Assembly: GCF_963678975.1 (NCBI RefSeq)
Contig: NC_089275.1
Location: 1,569,001-1,633,000 of the forward strand
Direction of reading: 5' to 3'
Source of the DNA: Dysidea avara
Taxonomy: Eukaryota > Porifera > Demospongiae > Dictyoceratida > Dysideidae
DNA length: 64,000 nt
Position numbers and translations under genes: made by a program. The notes beneath the pieces are model-generated. The model made no database searches, was not told the DNA's origin, and saw only the letters and a list, made by a program, of their open reading frames with translations. Shown here piece by piece: positions 12,369-25,700 of the stretch. Position 1 is the stretch's first letter, and every line of letters starts with the position of its first letter.

Positions 12369-12525
12369 GATATCTAATCAAAAACAGCCAAGCTGTAAAA
12401 AAAGGTGCGGCCCCCAAAAAGGCCATGGTGAAAAAAGATGTGAAATCCAAGGTGGCGGCCAAGAAATGGCTGTGATGGTAGGTTAATGGTTACATTTTAA
12501 TAACAACAATTCAGGTGAATTTGGT
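12369..12525 (-). repeat. Inverted end module flanking third array
   Basis: These bases recur inverted at 16,945-17,097. The shared part includes the start of the end module plus an extra 95 bases ending in AATTCAGGTGAATT, an even palindrome. This module therefore serves both the foldback to its left and the array to its right. Confidence 0.75.
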
Positions 12526-12559
12526 GCCAAGACCAAGCGGCACAAAATTCACCTGAATT

Positions 12560-15500
12560 GTCGTGTAGAGAATTCAGCTACAATTGAGTCACTCTCTAGA
12601 GAATTCAGTTACACAGAATTCAGCTACACACAAGTCACTGTGGAGAGAGTTCAGCTACAAACAAATTACCCTTTAGAGTGATCAGCTACAAACAAAACAC
12701 TTTGCAGGGTGTTCAGCTGCAACAAATCAACCTTTAGAGCGATCAGCAATGAACAAATCAACACAAATCTACCTGTAGAGAGATAAGCTAGAAACAAATC
12801 ACCCTGTAGAGAGTTCAGCTACAAAAAATCACCCTGCAGAGACATCAGCTAGAAAATAGACACAATGTAAGGAGTTCAGCTACAAACAATCACCCTGTAG
12901 AGAGTTCACCTAAAACAAATCAACCTGCAGAGAGATCAGCTACAAACAAATCACCTTATAGAGAGTTCAGCTACAAACAGATTACCTGTAGAGAGATCGG
13001 CTACAAACAAATCAACCTGCAGAGAGATCAGCTACACACAAATCAACTTGTAGAGAGATCAGCTACAAACAAATCACCCTGTAGGGAGATCAGCTAGAAA
13101 CTACACACAATGTAAGGAGTTCAGCTACAAACAAATCACCCTGCAGAGAGTTCAGCTAAAACAAATCAACCTGCAGAGAGATCAGCTACAAATAAATCAC
13201 CTTATAGACAGTTCAGCTACAAACAAATTACCCTGTAGAGAGATCAGCTAGAAACTAGACACAATGTAAGGAGTTCAGCTACAGCAAATCACCCTGTAGA
13301 GAGTTCAACTACAAACAAACCAACCTGTAGAGCGATCAGCTAGAAACAAATTACCCTGAAGAGAGGTCAGCTACAAAAAATCACCTTGTAGAGAAATCAA
13401 CTACAAACAAAACACTTTGCAGAGAGTTCAGCTACAAACAAATCAACCTTTAGAGATATCAGCTAGAAACAAATCACCCTGAAGAGAGGTCAGCTACAAA
13501 AAATCACCTTGTAGAGAAATCAACTACAAACAAAACACTATGCAGAGAGTTCAGCTACAAACAAATCAACCTTTAGAGCGATCAGCAACAAACTAGACAC
13601 AAAGTAAGGAGTTCAGTTACAAGCAAATTACAATGTAGAGAGTTCATCTACAAACAAATCAACCTGTAGAACAATCAGCTAGAAACAAATCACCCTGAAG
13701 AGAGGTCAGCTACAAAAAATCACCCTGTAGAGAGATCAGCTAGAAACAAATCATCCTGAAGAGAGGTCAGCTACAAAAAAATCACCCTGTAGAGAGATCA
13801 GCTACAAACAAATTGCCCTGTAGAGAGATCGGCTATAAACAAATCAACCTGCAGAGAGATCAGGTACACACAAATCAACTTGTAGAGAGTTCAGCTACAA
13901 ACAAATTACCCTGTAGAGAGATCGGCTACAAACAAATCAGCCTGTAGAGAGTTCAGCTAAAACAAATCAACCTGCAGAGAGATCAACTACAAACAAATCA
14001 CCTTATAGAGAGTTCAGCTACAAACAAATTACCCTATAGAGAGATCGGCTACAAACAAATCAACCTGCAGAGAGATCAGCTACACAAATCAACTTGTAGA
14101 GAGATCAGCTACAAACAAATCACCCTGTACAGAGATCAGCTAGCAACTACACACAATGTAAGGAGTTCAGCTACAAATAAATCAGCATGTAGAGAGTTCA
14201 GCTAAAACAAATCAACCTGCAGAGAGATCAAATAAAAACAAATCACCTTATAGAGAGTTCAGCTACAAACAAATTACCCTAAAGAGAGATTGGCTACAAA
14301 CAAATCAACCTGCAGAGAGATTAGCTACACACAAATCAACTTGTAGAGAGATCAGCTACAAACAAATCACCCTGTAGAGAGATCAGCTAGAAACTACACA
14401 CAATATAAGGAGTTCAGCTACAAATAAATCACCCTGTAGAGAGTTCAGCTAAAACAAATCAACCTGCAGAGAGATCAGCTACAAACAAATCAACTTTTAG
14501 ACAGTTCAGCTACAAACAAATTACCTTGTAGAGAGATCGGCTACAAACAAATCAACCTGCAGAGAGATCAGCTACACACAATTCAACTTGTAGAGAGATC
14601 AGCTACAAACAAATCACCCTGTAGAGAGATCAGCTAGAAACTAGACACAATGTAAGGAGTTCAGCTACAAGCAAATCACCGTGTAGAGAGTTCAGCTACA
14701 AACAAACCAACGTGTAGAGCGATCAGCTAGAAACAAATCACCCTGAAGAGAGGTCAGCTACAAAAAATCACCCTGTAGAGATATCAGCTAGAAACATATC
14801 ACCTAGAAGAGAGGTCAGCTACAAAAAATCACCTTGTAGAGAGATCAACTACAAACAAAACATTTTGCACAGAGTTCAGCTACAAACAAATCAACCTTTA
14901 GAGTGATCAGCAACAAACAAATCGACCTGTAGAGAGATCATCTAGAAACAAATCAACCTGCAGAGTGATCAGCTACAAGCAAATCAGCTTGTAGAGAGAT
15001 CAGTTACACACAAATCAACCTTTACAGAGATAAGCTAAAAACAAATCAGAGTTCAGCTAAAACAAATCAATCTGCAGAGAGATTAGCTACATACAAATCA
15101 CCTTATAGATAGTTCAGCTACAATCAAATTACCTTATAGAGAGATCGGCTACAAACAAATCACCCTGCAGAGAGATCAGCTACACACAAATCAACTTGTA
15201 TAGAGATCAGCTACAAACAAATCACCCTGTAGAAAGATCAGCTAGAAACTACACACAATGTAAGGAGTTCAGCTACAAACAAATCACCCTGTAGAGAGAT
15301 CAGCTACAAACTAGACACAAAGTAAGGAGTTCAGCTACAAGCAAGTTACCCTGTAGAGAGTTCATCTACAAGCAAATCAACCTGCAGAGCATTCAGCTAG
15401 AAACAAATCACCCTGAAGAGAGGTCAACTACAAAAAAATCACTCTGTAGAGAGATTAGCTAGAAACAAATCACCCTGAAGAGAGGTCAGCTACAAAAAAA

Positions 15501-16930
15501 TCACCCTGTAGAGAGATCAGCTAGAAACAAATCATCCTGAAGAGAGGTCAGCTACAAACAAAACACTTTGCAGAGAATTCAGCTACAAACAAATCAGCTT
15601 GTAGAGAGATCAGTTACACATAAATCAACCTGTAGAGAGATAAGCTAGAAACAAATCACCCTGTAGAGAGTTCAGCTACAAGCAAAACACCCTGTAGAGA
15701 GTTCAGCAACAAAGAAACCACCATGTAGAGAGTTCAGCTGCAAACAAATCACCTTATAGAGAGTTCAGCTACAAACAAATCACCCTGTAGAGAGATCAGC
15801 TAGAAACTAGACACAATGTAAGGAGTTCAGCTACAAGCAAATCACCCTTTAGTGAGTTCAGCTACAAACAAATCAACCTGCAGTGAGATCACCTACATAA
15901 AAGCACCTTGTAGAGAGTTCAGCTACAAACAAATTACCTTGTAGAGAGAGATCGGCTACAAACAAATCAACCTGTAGAAAGATCAGCTACACACAAATCA
16001 ACTTGTAGAGAGATCAGCTACAAACAAATCACTCTGTAGAGAGATCAGCTAGAAACTACACACAATGTAAGGAGTTCAGCTACAAGTAAATCACCCTGTA
16101 GAGAGTTCAGCTAAAACAAATCAACCTGCAGAGAGATCAGCTACAAATAAATCACTTTATAGACAGTTCAGCTACAAAAAATTACCTTGTAGAGAGATCA
16201 GCTGCAAATTAATCAACCTGCAGAGAGATCAGCTACACACAAGTCAACTTGTAGAGAGATCAGCTACAAACAAATCACCCTGTAGAGAGATCAGCTAGAA
16301 ACTAGATACAATGCAAGGAGTTCAACTACAAGCAAAATCACCCTTTAGTGAATTCAGCTACAAACAAATCAACCTGCAGTGAGATCACCCAAAAAAACGC
16401 ACTTGTACAGGGTTCAGTTACAAACAAATTACCCTGTAGAGAGATCAGGTAGAAGAATTCACCTTGTAGAGAGTTCAGCAACAAAGAAACCACCATGTAG
16501 AGAGTTCAGCTGCAAACAAATCACCCAGTAGAAAGATCAGCTTGAAGAAGTTACCTTGTAGAGAGTTCAGTTACAAAGAAACCATCATATAGAGAGTTCA
16601 GCTACAAAGAAATTACCCTGTAGAGAGTTCAGCTATAAGAAGTCACCTTGTAAAGAGTTCAGCTACAAAGAAACCATCATGTACAGAGTTCAGCTACAAA
16701 GAAACCACCTGTACAGAATTCAACTACAAACAAATCACCCTGTATAGAGATCAGCTAGAAGAAGTTACCTTGTAGATAGTTCAGCTACAACAATTCACCC
16801 TGTAGAAAGATCAGCTAGAAGAAGTCACCTTGTAGAGTGTTCAGTTACAAAGAAACCATCATGTAGAGAGTTCAGCTGCAAACAAATCACTCTGTAGAGA
16901 GTTCAGCTACAAAGAAACCGCCATGTAGAA
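12560..16930 (-). repeat. Third 31-bp minisatellite array
   Basis: This holds about 140 units of the same 31-bp repeat, all in the orientation of the right foldback arm. The unit subtypes follow the same long-range order as in 9,400-11,600, so it looks like a duplicate of that array and not an independent expansion. The array is bracketed by inverted copies of the end module (12,369-12,525 and 16,945-17,097). Confidence 0.9.
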
Positions 16931-16944
16931 GTTATCTTGGCACA

Positions 16945-17097
16945 AAATTCACCTGAATTGTCGTTATTAAAATGTAACCATTAATCTACCATCACAGCCA
17001 TTTCTTGGCCACCACCTTGGATTTCACATCTTTTTTCACCATGGCCTTTTTGGAGGCCGCACCTTTTTTTACAGCTTGGCTGTTTTTGATTAGATAA
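16945..17097 (+). repeat. End module copy, truncated
   Basis: This copy runs through ATTCACCTGAATTGTCG, the TTTCACATCTTTTTTCACC segment and the TTACAGCTTGGCTGTTTTTG segment, then stops abruptly at GATTAGATA. The stem-loop part of the module is missing. It marks the right limit of the composite repeat that starts at 3,748. Confidence 0.75.
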
Positions 17098-17950
17098 GAT
17101 ATACTTCTACAAAGTCAACTGAATAATTTCACACAAGTAACATTCAAGTTCTGTGTAATTTTAAGACACCAGCTCTGGCCCAAAATTGTCAGCAATTAGT
17201 GATAGGCGTTGTTACACTTGCTATGGCTACTGCCAACAGTAGTTGTTGTCCTTGTTAAACACTCTTACAGAACAGCAACAAGTCTGGGTGCACACTCAGT
17301 TACAGTGTATATGGTTGAGTTAACATGTTTCTGTACTAGTTCATACTTTGTACAGTGCAACAGTGAACAGTTATAATGTAGTGGTATAGTAAAATCCACT
17401 ACTCAGACATATACATCTCCTCATGATCCCAGCTAAGGTATACATAGCTAAGGTATACTTCATGAGTGGTCTAGTATACTGTAGTCTCAGAAATGTTGAT
17501 GGCTCACTGAAAATTGGAGCAAGTGTTCATTATCCATAACTGATGTTACTGATGTGTTCATGTACTTAATGTCAGCTCACATGATCACAGTGATGTGGTA
17601 CATGTAGTACTGTGTGAGGCATTGGTACTGTCCTGTGAAGGTGTTACTATGTTGATTGCAAATTCCCCAGAGTTAATAGTGTTCCATGTGTTTACAGCGT
17701 ACATCAATTGTCACTACATTTAATTTGGATTTATTTAAAGAAAAAGTTTACAGAAGACACCTCTATTGTTGATTGTGGCAGTTACAAATTGAAACCTGTG
17801 TAATAAAGTTGTAAAAGAAAGCCTAATCATTACCATCAGAGCCCTAGAAGATCTATTGCTAGTCTAAGAGCTAAACAGTTATGTGGAATTATGCAGGGAG
17901 GTCTAATTTCAGGAGTCCTTTTTAGGCCTAAATCAAATATGCTCCAAATG
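17098..17950. other. Unassigned AT-rich stretch
   Basis: No gene, repeat array or element ends were recognised in these 850 bases. Confidence 0.5.
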
Positions 17951-18543
17951 TAAGGATGCGGCGATTATGCCAGCATAATTTTGTGCATAATAGGTATGTG
18001 TGGGAATCAGGAATTATGCCAGCATTTTGAGGTGATTAACAGTAGGAAATACTGTTTGAAGGTTCTTAGTTTACTAATTTGTTAAGCTGCTTTACTGTAG
18101 TTGTACCCAGTTATACTGATAGTAAAATGTCAGTAACTTTAAGTATATGGAACATAATTGTTTTACTAAGTTAAAATTTTGGGAATAATATAGATATGAG
18201 TGGGAATCATGAATTATGCTAGCATTTTGAGATGATTAACAGTAGGAAAATCCCACAATTCCATTAAAAATCGAGATACTCTAATAGAGCAGTCAGAAAC
18301 TATAATAGAGCAGTCACTGAATATTATTACTCTAATAAAGCAGTCACATTGAAATTAAATACTCTAATACAGCAACCAGCTAAAGCATTCAAGACTATTT
18401 GAAGCTTAAACATCAATGAAAATGGTATGGTGGAATAATTTTGGGAATAATGGGAAATTCTCAAAAGCATAATAGGTGATATTTTGAGCACTGCTCAAAA
18501 GCATATAATGCTCAATTTTTGGAGCATAATAGCCTCTTGCCTA
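17951..18543. mobile_element. hAT-like miniature element with 8-bp target duplication
   Basis: The ends TAAGGATGCGGCGATTATGC (left) and the complement of TAGGCAAGAGGCTATTATGC (right) are imperfect inverted repeats of the GATTATGC family. The flanks are TCCAAATG at 17,943-17,950 and TCCAAATT at 18,544-18,551, an 8-bp target duplication with one mismatch. The interior is non-coding and includes a four-copy cluster of the dispersed ATACTCTAATAGAACAGTCA motif at 18,271-18,375. Confidence 0.8.
18271..18375 (+). repeat. Four-copy cluster of dispersed 20-bp motif
   Basis: ATACTCTAATAGAGCAGTCA and three variants follow each other at roughly 30-base spacing. The first is preceded by TCGAG. They lie inside the hAT-like element at 17,951-18,543. 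Confidence 0.8.
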
Positions 18544-18552
18544 TCCAAATTT

Positions 18553-19090
18553 TGCCCAAAATGCTTTAAAGAATTTCCACCATTTTCACCTACAGTACAG
18601 TATGTATTTTGCTCTTCAGTGTTCCCATTATGCTTGTATTATATGCTCCTAGGTTAATAACATTACTTAATTATCTTGGAACATTTTAATCAGTGAATGC
18701 TCTATTAGAGTATTTCACTACAAAGTGACTGTCCAATTAGAGAGTATCAATCCAAGGATAGGGCTGCATCAAATATGCCAGTATAATAATAGCTATGTGC
18801 TACAATACTTGGTGGATATTTCAAACTATGGAGCATAATAAAGCAGTCAGTAGAAACTTTAAATTCTGCAATAGAGCACTCGAATGCATTGAGCGCACAT
18901 AGCTCCTTAGATTGATACTCTTTAATAGAACAGTCACTTCGTAGTAATAATACTCTAATAGAGTTTTCACTGACTAAAATGTTTAAAGACAATTAAGAAA
19001 TGTTGATAACTTATACAAGCATAATGGAAACACTGAAAAGGGAGATAGGTGAAAATTTTAGGAAATCTCTGATAAAAGCATTTTTTGACT
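18553..19090. repeat. Palindromic element related to 1,398-1,680
   Basis: Left (18,553-18,760) and right (18,880-19,090) parts are imperfect inverted repeats. They share the AAAATGCTTT/AAAGCATTTT ends and opposed copies of the dispersed motif. The left part is also a direct match to 1,398-1,680. It is non-coding: the 81-codon minus-strand frame inside it is only the palindrome read through. Confidence 0.65.
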
Positions 19091-19289
19091 CAGGCCTAAA
19101 TCACACACATATGTGCAGCTATGAGTCATATGTTTACATTTGTGTACATCTAAACTAGTTACAAGAGATCATATTTTTTACATTATGAACATGCAAGAGT
19201 GATTGTACAAAGCAATATATATACACCTCAGTCTGCTCTCTGTTAAAGGTTGAGAGGTACTTATTATTACTATTTATCTAATGGACATT

Positions 19290-19890
19290 TAAATGCAAAA
19301 TGATTAATAGGCCAAAGGACCTTGGCTATGTCCATATCCAGTTTCCCTCCAGTACTGGTCCAGTGAGTGTTTGAATGATGATGTTCCTTTTGCCAGTACT
19401 ACATAATATTATTTCCTTAGGTATAAATCATTCCATTGCAGGATTATTCAGAAGTTAAAAAGCATTGACCACTGCTATTCTTGGTTTTAAAGTTTTATTT
19501 GTAGTAACACTGTATTGTGGTAGTGTAAAAATATCGTTTGGGTCAATTTGGTAGTATGAATGTAATATCTTAATAAAAACACTTCAATTGCAGTAGGTCT
19601 CCTCTTTGTCGTCTACAAAAAAAGTGAATACAAGTTGAGTTTTTGAGTCTACTTTCAAGACAGTGTAGAGATAGATGTTATTAGCCCTTCTTTTCTAATA
19701 CATCAATGTCCTTTTGCTAAGTGAGCATTCCAAACTGGGGCACAGTATTCCAAATGTGGTCAAACTAAAGTTTGTATAACAATGTAAATAATTATAGTAG
19801 AGTAACTTAGCATCAAACTTTGAGGACATCGTTACAAAGCAGATAAAAGCACCATTTTTCCTGAAGGTTTGCTGAGACATTTGACCATTT
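19290..19890 (-). pseudogene. Decayed non-LTR retrotransposon reverse-transcriptase tail
   Basis: On the minus strand, a frame broken by stops and shifts keeps the signature of the C-terminal region of CR1/L2-like LINE polyproteins. From about 19,780 to 19,690 it reads LYKL, FDHIWNTVPQFG and QKDIDVLEKKG, matching the family pattern of a leucine-rich stretch, then VRPHLEY..PVW, then a DI..LE.VQRR-like segment. Further on, between 19,430 and 19,290, remnants resembling WN.LP.EIV and a tryptophan/tyrosine-rich final segment remain. No intact frame longer than about 60 codons survives, and the 5' part is absent. The order and spacing support homology. The family assignment is from memory of the pattern, and the exact clade is uncertain. 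Confidence 0.6.
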
Positions 19891-22640
19891 TTATAAAGGA
19901 TGCCACGCCCCCATTATTATTGGTCACTACTTGTAGCAAAACATCTAAATACTCTAATAGAGCAGTCAAACACTAGCAGATATATTGTAATACTTTAATA
20001 AGCTGTAGCTAATAATTTATCTGTAAAAACACAATAAGAACAGTATAAAATGTTATAACAGACCATCTATAATCCATAATATTCCTGGGGAGGATGACCC
20101 CACACCCCAGAATGGCATCCAAATCTGCTGTATTATTCAACCTTCACTGTGGAATTTCATTTCCAAAGTTACCATATCACCCCACACTACATGTTCAGAG
20201 TATAGGGGTAAGGAAAGCAACACTTTCTTTGGCTTCTCTTAAGTTGTTTATTCAGTGTACAGTAAGTCTAATTTCAACCTGTTTGCCCTCAAGCTTGCCA
20301 ATCTCATTGTAGAACAGCATATCATAACAGTTTACATCTTTGGTATACTTCCAACTAACATTAATTTTATATGTGACATAATTACATTGTTGATCTAAAA
20401 CCTATTATACTGGGGGAAGTTTGTAAACACTTTATGTGTTTTTAAAAGAACATCCAGCTACTGCATGTCATGGATAGTGATTACAACCTCCTGGAGTTGT
20501 TATGACTACACAGAATGCAATTTTTACCACTATGCAATTTTATTTGATACGATAGTGTCACTAGAATAGTCTACAAGGCAACCCAAGATTCAAAAGATGC
20601 ATACAGAAACATACAGTGTATATCTCAGCAAACAAATCTACATACTCGTATAATGGAGGTACTTGAAATGCAAAGTGGTAAATAGACCATGTGGTTACTT
20701 CAGTGCTGATGATCCTCCAAGCAAACTAGTTTACTACTTATTAACATTGCATCAAGACAATCTATTCTAAAGTGGTGGTGGCTCTGTGTGGCACTTAATA
20801 TGCCAATACAGCATGCAGACAGGAAAGGTTTGCAGACTAATGCAAAGCAAAATGCTTGAAAAGTCATAGCCATCTTATTGTAGTAGTGTTGTGCATCTAA
20901 TTAGCTATGTATAGCCAATTGTGGCTCAAACTTTGATATAGAATATTAGTTTGCTTGGCGCTGGTGCTGAACACATCTCTAAAATATTCAGGCAATTTTG
21001 AAAAAAAAGCCTATAATTATTATGTTACAGACTCTTTTTGAATATTACAAGCAAATATTTTTTCAAGGAAAAGGCAAGAATGTATATTTGGTGGCAAGTG
21101 TAGTTATAGTAGCTATCCAAGAAAACATTCTAGATTCTGGACAATTTTGTGCATCTTTCCCAGCTCCTATTGAAGTTTTCAGCAAAGTGAAATATTTAGT
21201 ATTGCCTTTATGATAAGCTAGTTTAAAGTAGTCTTGCCAGCCAGTCTGTATCCAAACTTTTTCCTGACCAAATAACAAAAGAAAAAATATACAGGCTCTA
21301 AGATTAAGAATGCAAGGATAGGTTGTTCAGCAAATGAATTGAGCAATCTACCCTAAACTATAGCTTATCATAAAGACAATGCTAACTATAAATCTTTTTA
21401 CATTGGTTAAAACTTTTAAAGGTGCTGGGAATGATATATAAAACCTAATTATGTGTGGGTTGAAAACAAAACGGCCATCAAGTAGCCCCAGTATAGTACA
21501 ATACTGGTATGACATACACTTGAATGTGGAGTTAGTTTCCTATTTTAATAGTCAATGAATTATATTTGGCATTCAATATGAACAAATTTGTCAAATAAAT
21601 CAGTAAATTGTAGTGTAAGTTATCTTTTGCATGTATGCAATTTGCAATGAATAGCATTGTCTATGGGTCTAACGTTAACAGTCATTACCAAACTGCACTG
21701 TGTGTATGAGCTATACACTGTAACTTGAGACAAACTTTGTGTATTACACTGTATTAACTAGTCCAAATGCCTGTTGATGCATTGTCCACAGCGCGGTTGT
21801 GAACGTTCATCTTAAACATTGCCACTAACTGGTTTTAGAAGGCTGCTCAATAATGTACTATGTTTTGCATTAAATATAGCGATTTGTTGAGTTTTGATTC
21901 ATTAAAATTTTGAAAGCCTCTCAACAGCTGAGGGATGTGCCCCCACATCTCTGCTTCTGGTTACTCAATACTGCTGTTGGAATCCCCCTCAAAAAATCCT
22001 GGCTACACCCTGATATTAATGGCAATAATTGACAGAAATAACACTTACAATATTTAACCTGTCTTTCACTCAGAGCAGTTAATTCATATCAACTTCAAAT
22101 GCCTTCAAAAGTAATTACTGTTATATTTAGTTTTATTTCTTTGTGGCTACTTTCCTTACAGAGTCTCTTAAATTGTAATAAATAAGCTCAAATAGTTTTA
22201 AGACTAAAACAGTGTTATGGAGGTGGTTTTTGACAGTGTCCAGTTATATATCATTAAAATCTTGTACTAGCTGCACCTTCCACCAAGTACCAAAACCCAA
22301 AATTATTCTAAAAAAATTCCCTTGGGGCCATGCCCCCAGACCGAGCCTTACACTTTCACTTTTACTCTGATTTCCCAGTGTGTGACTAAACCAAACAACT
22401 AAAAGTTTGCAGTATTATGGCAAGCCATTTTCAAAAATAGTATGTCCTTACAACATAATAATTATACTCACTGCTTGTAAAACTCTAGGTATCATTTTGA
22501 TCCTTGCTACATCACGAGTAGAATGACATAAATTGCATAACCATAGAATGGACGCTTCGAAAGTTACAGTGCTTTGTGCAAAGCATGCGTAGTTATTAAG
22601 TGTAAATCCAGTTTTCTGGATTATGAGGGTTTAAGGGTTA
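19891..22640. other. Unassigned stretch with hAT-type end
   Basis: No convincing gene was found. One motif copy lies at 19,948-19,970. At about 21,950-22,012 the sequence ends in ATCCTGGCTACACCCTG after a CCCCCTC stretch, which resembles the CAGGGTGTAGCCAGGAT end common in non-autonomous hAT elements. A second CCATGCCCCCAGACC piece lies at 22,325-22,345. No partner ends were identified. Confidence 0.45.
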
Positions 22641-22727
22641 ACTAGGTATCTAACCACTTATCTAGTATATATAAGTTATCTACACCATGCAAGATCTACA
22701 GTTCATAATAGTAATAAGCTTGCAATA

Positions 22728-25700
22728 ATGTCTGGAAAATGCTTGCTAGATGAAATGGAAGCATTTATAAGGGAGAAAATAAAAAAGGAGAGATGGACCC
22801 ACAAAAGACTTAGTTTTCACTTACAGCACAGGTTTCCTGGCAAGAGAGGACGGAGCGTTTCCTCTTTGGATCGGTTTGCAGCAGTGTTCTTTTTCATTTA
22901 TTACTGCATTAGCTAGTCAATATACGGTATGGCATGACTAAATCAGTAGCCGCTGGCTAAGCATGCTAGCTACATGGTTCCACTGCCCGCTATATGGCAT
23001 GCCAGCAACTAGTGCTGGTGTTCTGATCAGCTAATAAAGCTTATAGTTACAATCACAGTCGATTTGAGAGAAAACCATCATTACATGAGAAAAATAAAAA
23101 GTATGTGTGACCTCGTACTGCATGCGACCACAAAGTAGGCTGCTTTAGCTAAAGTCAGTATTCGAGTCGGGAAGCTTGCACCAACTTGCAGCAGTGCAAA
23201 GTGATAATGTAACAGCATAAAACCATTGTTTATCTCTAAGAGAGGGATCTAAAGAGTGAAAACGAGCCCCCTTCACTCCATTTTCTTTGAAGATTTAGAT
23301 ACTCTAATTGAACAGTCAGTTATACTCTATTTAGGGGCGGCAGATCCAAGGGGAGGGGGAGGCTAAGGGGTTATGCCCCCACCTTTGCTTTATCAACTTG
23401 TAGTTTCCCCTTATAGCCCTAGATTCTGTATATACATCGTTTTTGACACAAAGCATGTGATGCTTTTAATATTAGAGGTCATAAGTTATAGCACATATAG
23501 TTATGATATTGCTCTATTTAAAAAAATCATGCTGAAACCACTCTCAAATTCACTTTAGAGAGCCTAATTTCCAAAATTGTAATGACCATATGACTATGCA
23601 TTGATGAACATGATCTCTTAATATCTGCATAATAACCATTCAGCATCACAAAAATTATTTCTCAGTCACCTATACATGTGTTGTTATGTCTGTAACCAGT
23701 CCCCCCCCCCCATTTGGAAAAATCCTATATCCGCCCCTGATATTTATTTATTATTACTGTACATGGAAGCACCCAGTGCTGGTTAGCTACAAACATTTGC
23801 ATAGTTACAAAGATTATACATGTAACAAAACAGTCATGCACATCACATTATCGTTATCAACACATATGAAATGAATATTAGCTATTGAAATAAATAATAC
23901 AGAATATGTAACTCAGGATGAATTTCTAGACCAGATACTGTAGGTGGTACAAAACTAGCTAAGTGTGAACTTATGCATGCTAGTCTGCAGTACATTGAGC
24001 ATGGAATATAAATAAACTTATAGCTACCATGATCATGCAAATACTTGGGTGCATACATCTGGCACATACTCGATCAATTGAAGTAAGAACTCAAACTAAG
24101 TTGAGTTTTGTACAACAAGGTTTATCAGCAGCCAGCTTTTTTTTTGTTGCAGACCCTTCCTTCCCATGTGACAAAAATTCTGGAGTTACAAATCCTTCAG
24201 ATGAAATAATATATTATTAACAATGAGTCAGGCATTATTTTTACATAGTTTGAATTAAATCAAGCGGTCAAAGTAAAATTACACACTCAAACTTGTTGAT
24301 CCTGGTGGTGAGTGCTGTTCAATAGTGACTAGACAGGCATGATTTTTGCTGGTCACACGGAATGATCACATTTCTATCTCTGTTAGCTAAGGCTCACCGA
24401 ACATTATGACCATAAAGAACATCTAGCTATGTATACAAATATACTTGTTAAATGTGGTTGCACGTATAGCTGTCATTGATATGTGTGCCACATGCCTTGT
24501 AAACCAAAGTAGGATGCATATGGCAAGGTTTGCAAGTGAGTACATGATGGCGAGAGTAATGTAGATTCTATAAAGACAATCTATTATAAGACTAAAAAAG
24601 AGTCAGATTGAAAAATGTAGGTAGCCATATTGGGACCGACAAACAGCTTTAAATTCTTCCGACCATGAATCTCATTGCCACTTCACTTAATGATTGGGTT
24701 AATGTATAGATCATAACATGACATAATCCATTAGTTTATATATACGTATACAGTCAGCTAGTTATTTCATTCTGTAGATTTTGTCGTGAAAGAGACATAC
24801 ACAAGACAAGCAGGCTCACAAAAGCTGAATTAGATAGGATTGTAACCGCTGCTGTCAGTGAGGTGAGTTAACTCTTTCCATTGTGTCAATTTATCTTTTG
24901 ACATTCATTGACATTAATACATATAAATGTGTTATACATTTAAATATATCATAGTGTGCAAACCCAGCAATATATAGTACTGGAATTAGTTGAATTTAAT
25001 TTTTAAAATATCATGAGCCTTTACACATGGCAAGGTTGCTCAACAGGTAGTTAGCTAGTATGTACAGTAATATGCAATTGGATTGGATAAGTGATAAAGT
25101 GATATTACTATCTTAACATGAAAAAAATGCAACAAAAAATATTACATTGTTTAGTTCATTTCATTGTTAGTATTATCAGATTTGTCTAACATTTGAAAAC
25201 CAGGTGGGTCCAGTGTATGGACGTTGAACATTGACTAGGGTATTGGCATCCGAAGGACTCGAAGCTGGAGAGAAGAGAGTAGGGGAGTCTCTGAGGCTTG
25301 TTTCGCCTCTGTACTCTCAAGCCTGCAGACACTCTGTTGCTAGGATGACAAACCCTGGAACCTACCAGGCAGATTATTTTGGTCAGAAACTGATATGTGC
25401 AGTTGATAGATTTAGCTGTAAAGTTGTGGGGTTTACTACTATGCCAATCAAAACAACTACACTGTTTACGGGACAGTGTATATACAGGTATTATGTTATG
25501 CACTACAAGTATAATATGTGCTATATGTACTGTACATACTACCATCTCATGTATATATATGTACAAGTGTCTGTTTATTATTGTTTAGACAGATCATCTG
25601 CCACTATGGAATGTGGGATCAACTCAGGGTTGATCAGGGGAAGTAGTGGTATCTAATGCTGTACATGCAGGAACAGCTGGCAGAATATAGAAGAAACCCT

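Larger units (their letters stand above)
8302..12429 (-). repeat. Right arm of giant foldback structure
   Basis: This is the inverted counterpart of 3,748-7,287. The inner segment (8,302-9,140), motif pair (9,133-9,172), 31-bp array (9,215-12,160) and end module (12,165-12,429) follow in mirror order. The arm is about 0.6 kb longer than its partner. The extra length comes from a larger array and a tandem 57-bp duplication at its inner edge. The two arms are clearly homologous but differ by substitutions and indels. Confidence 0.8.
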
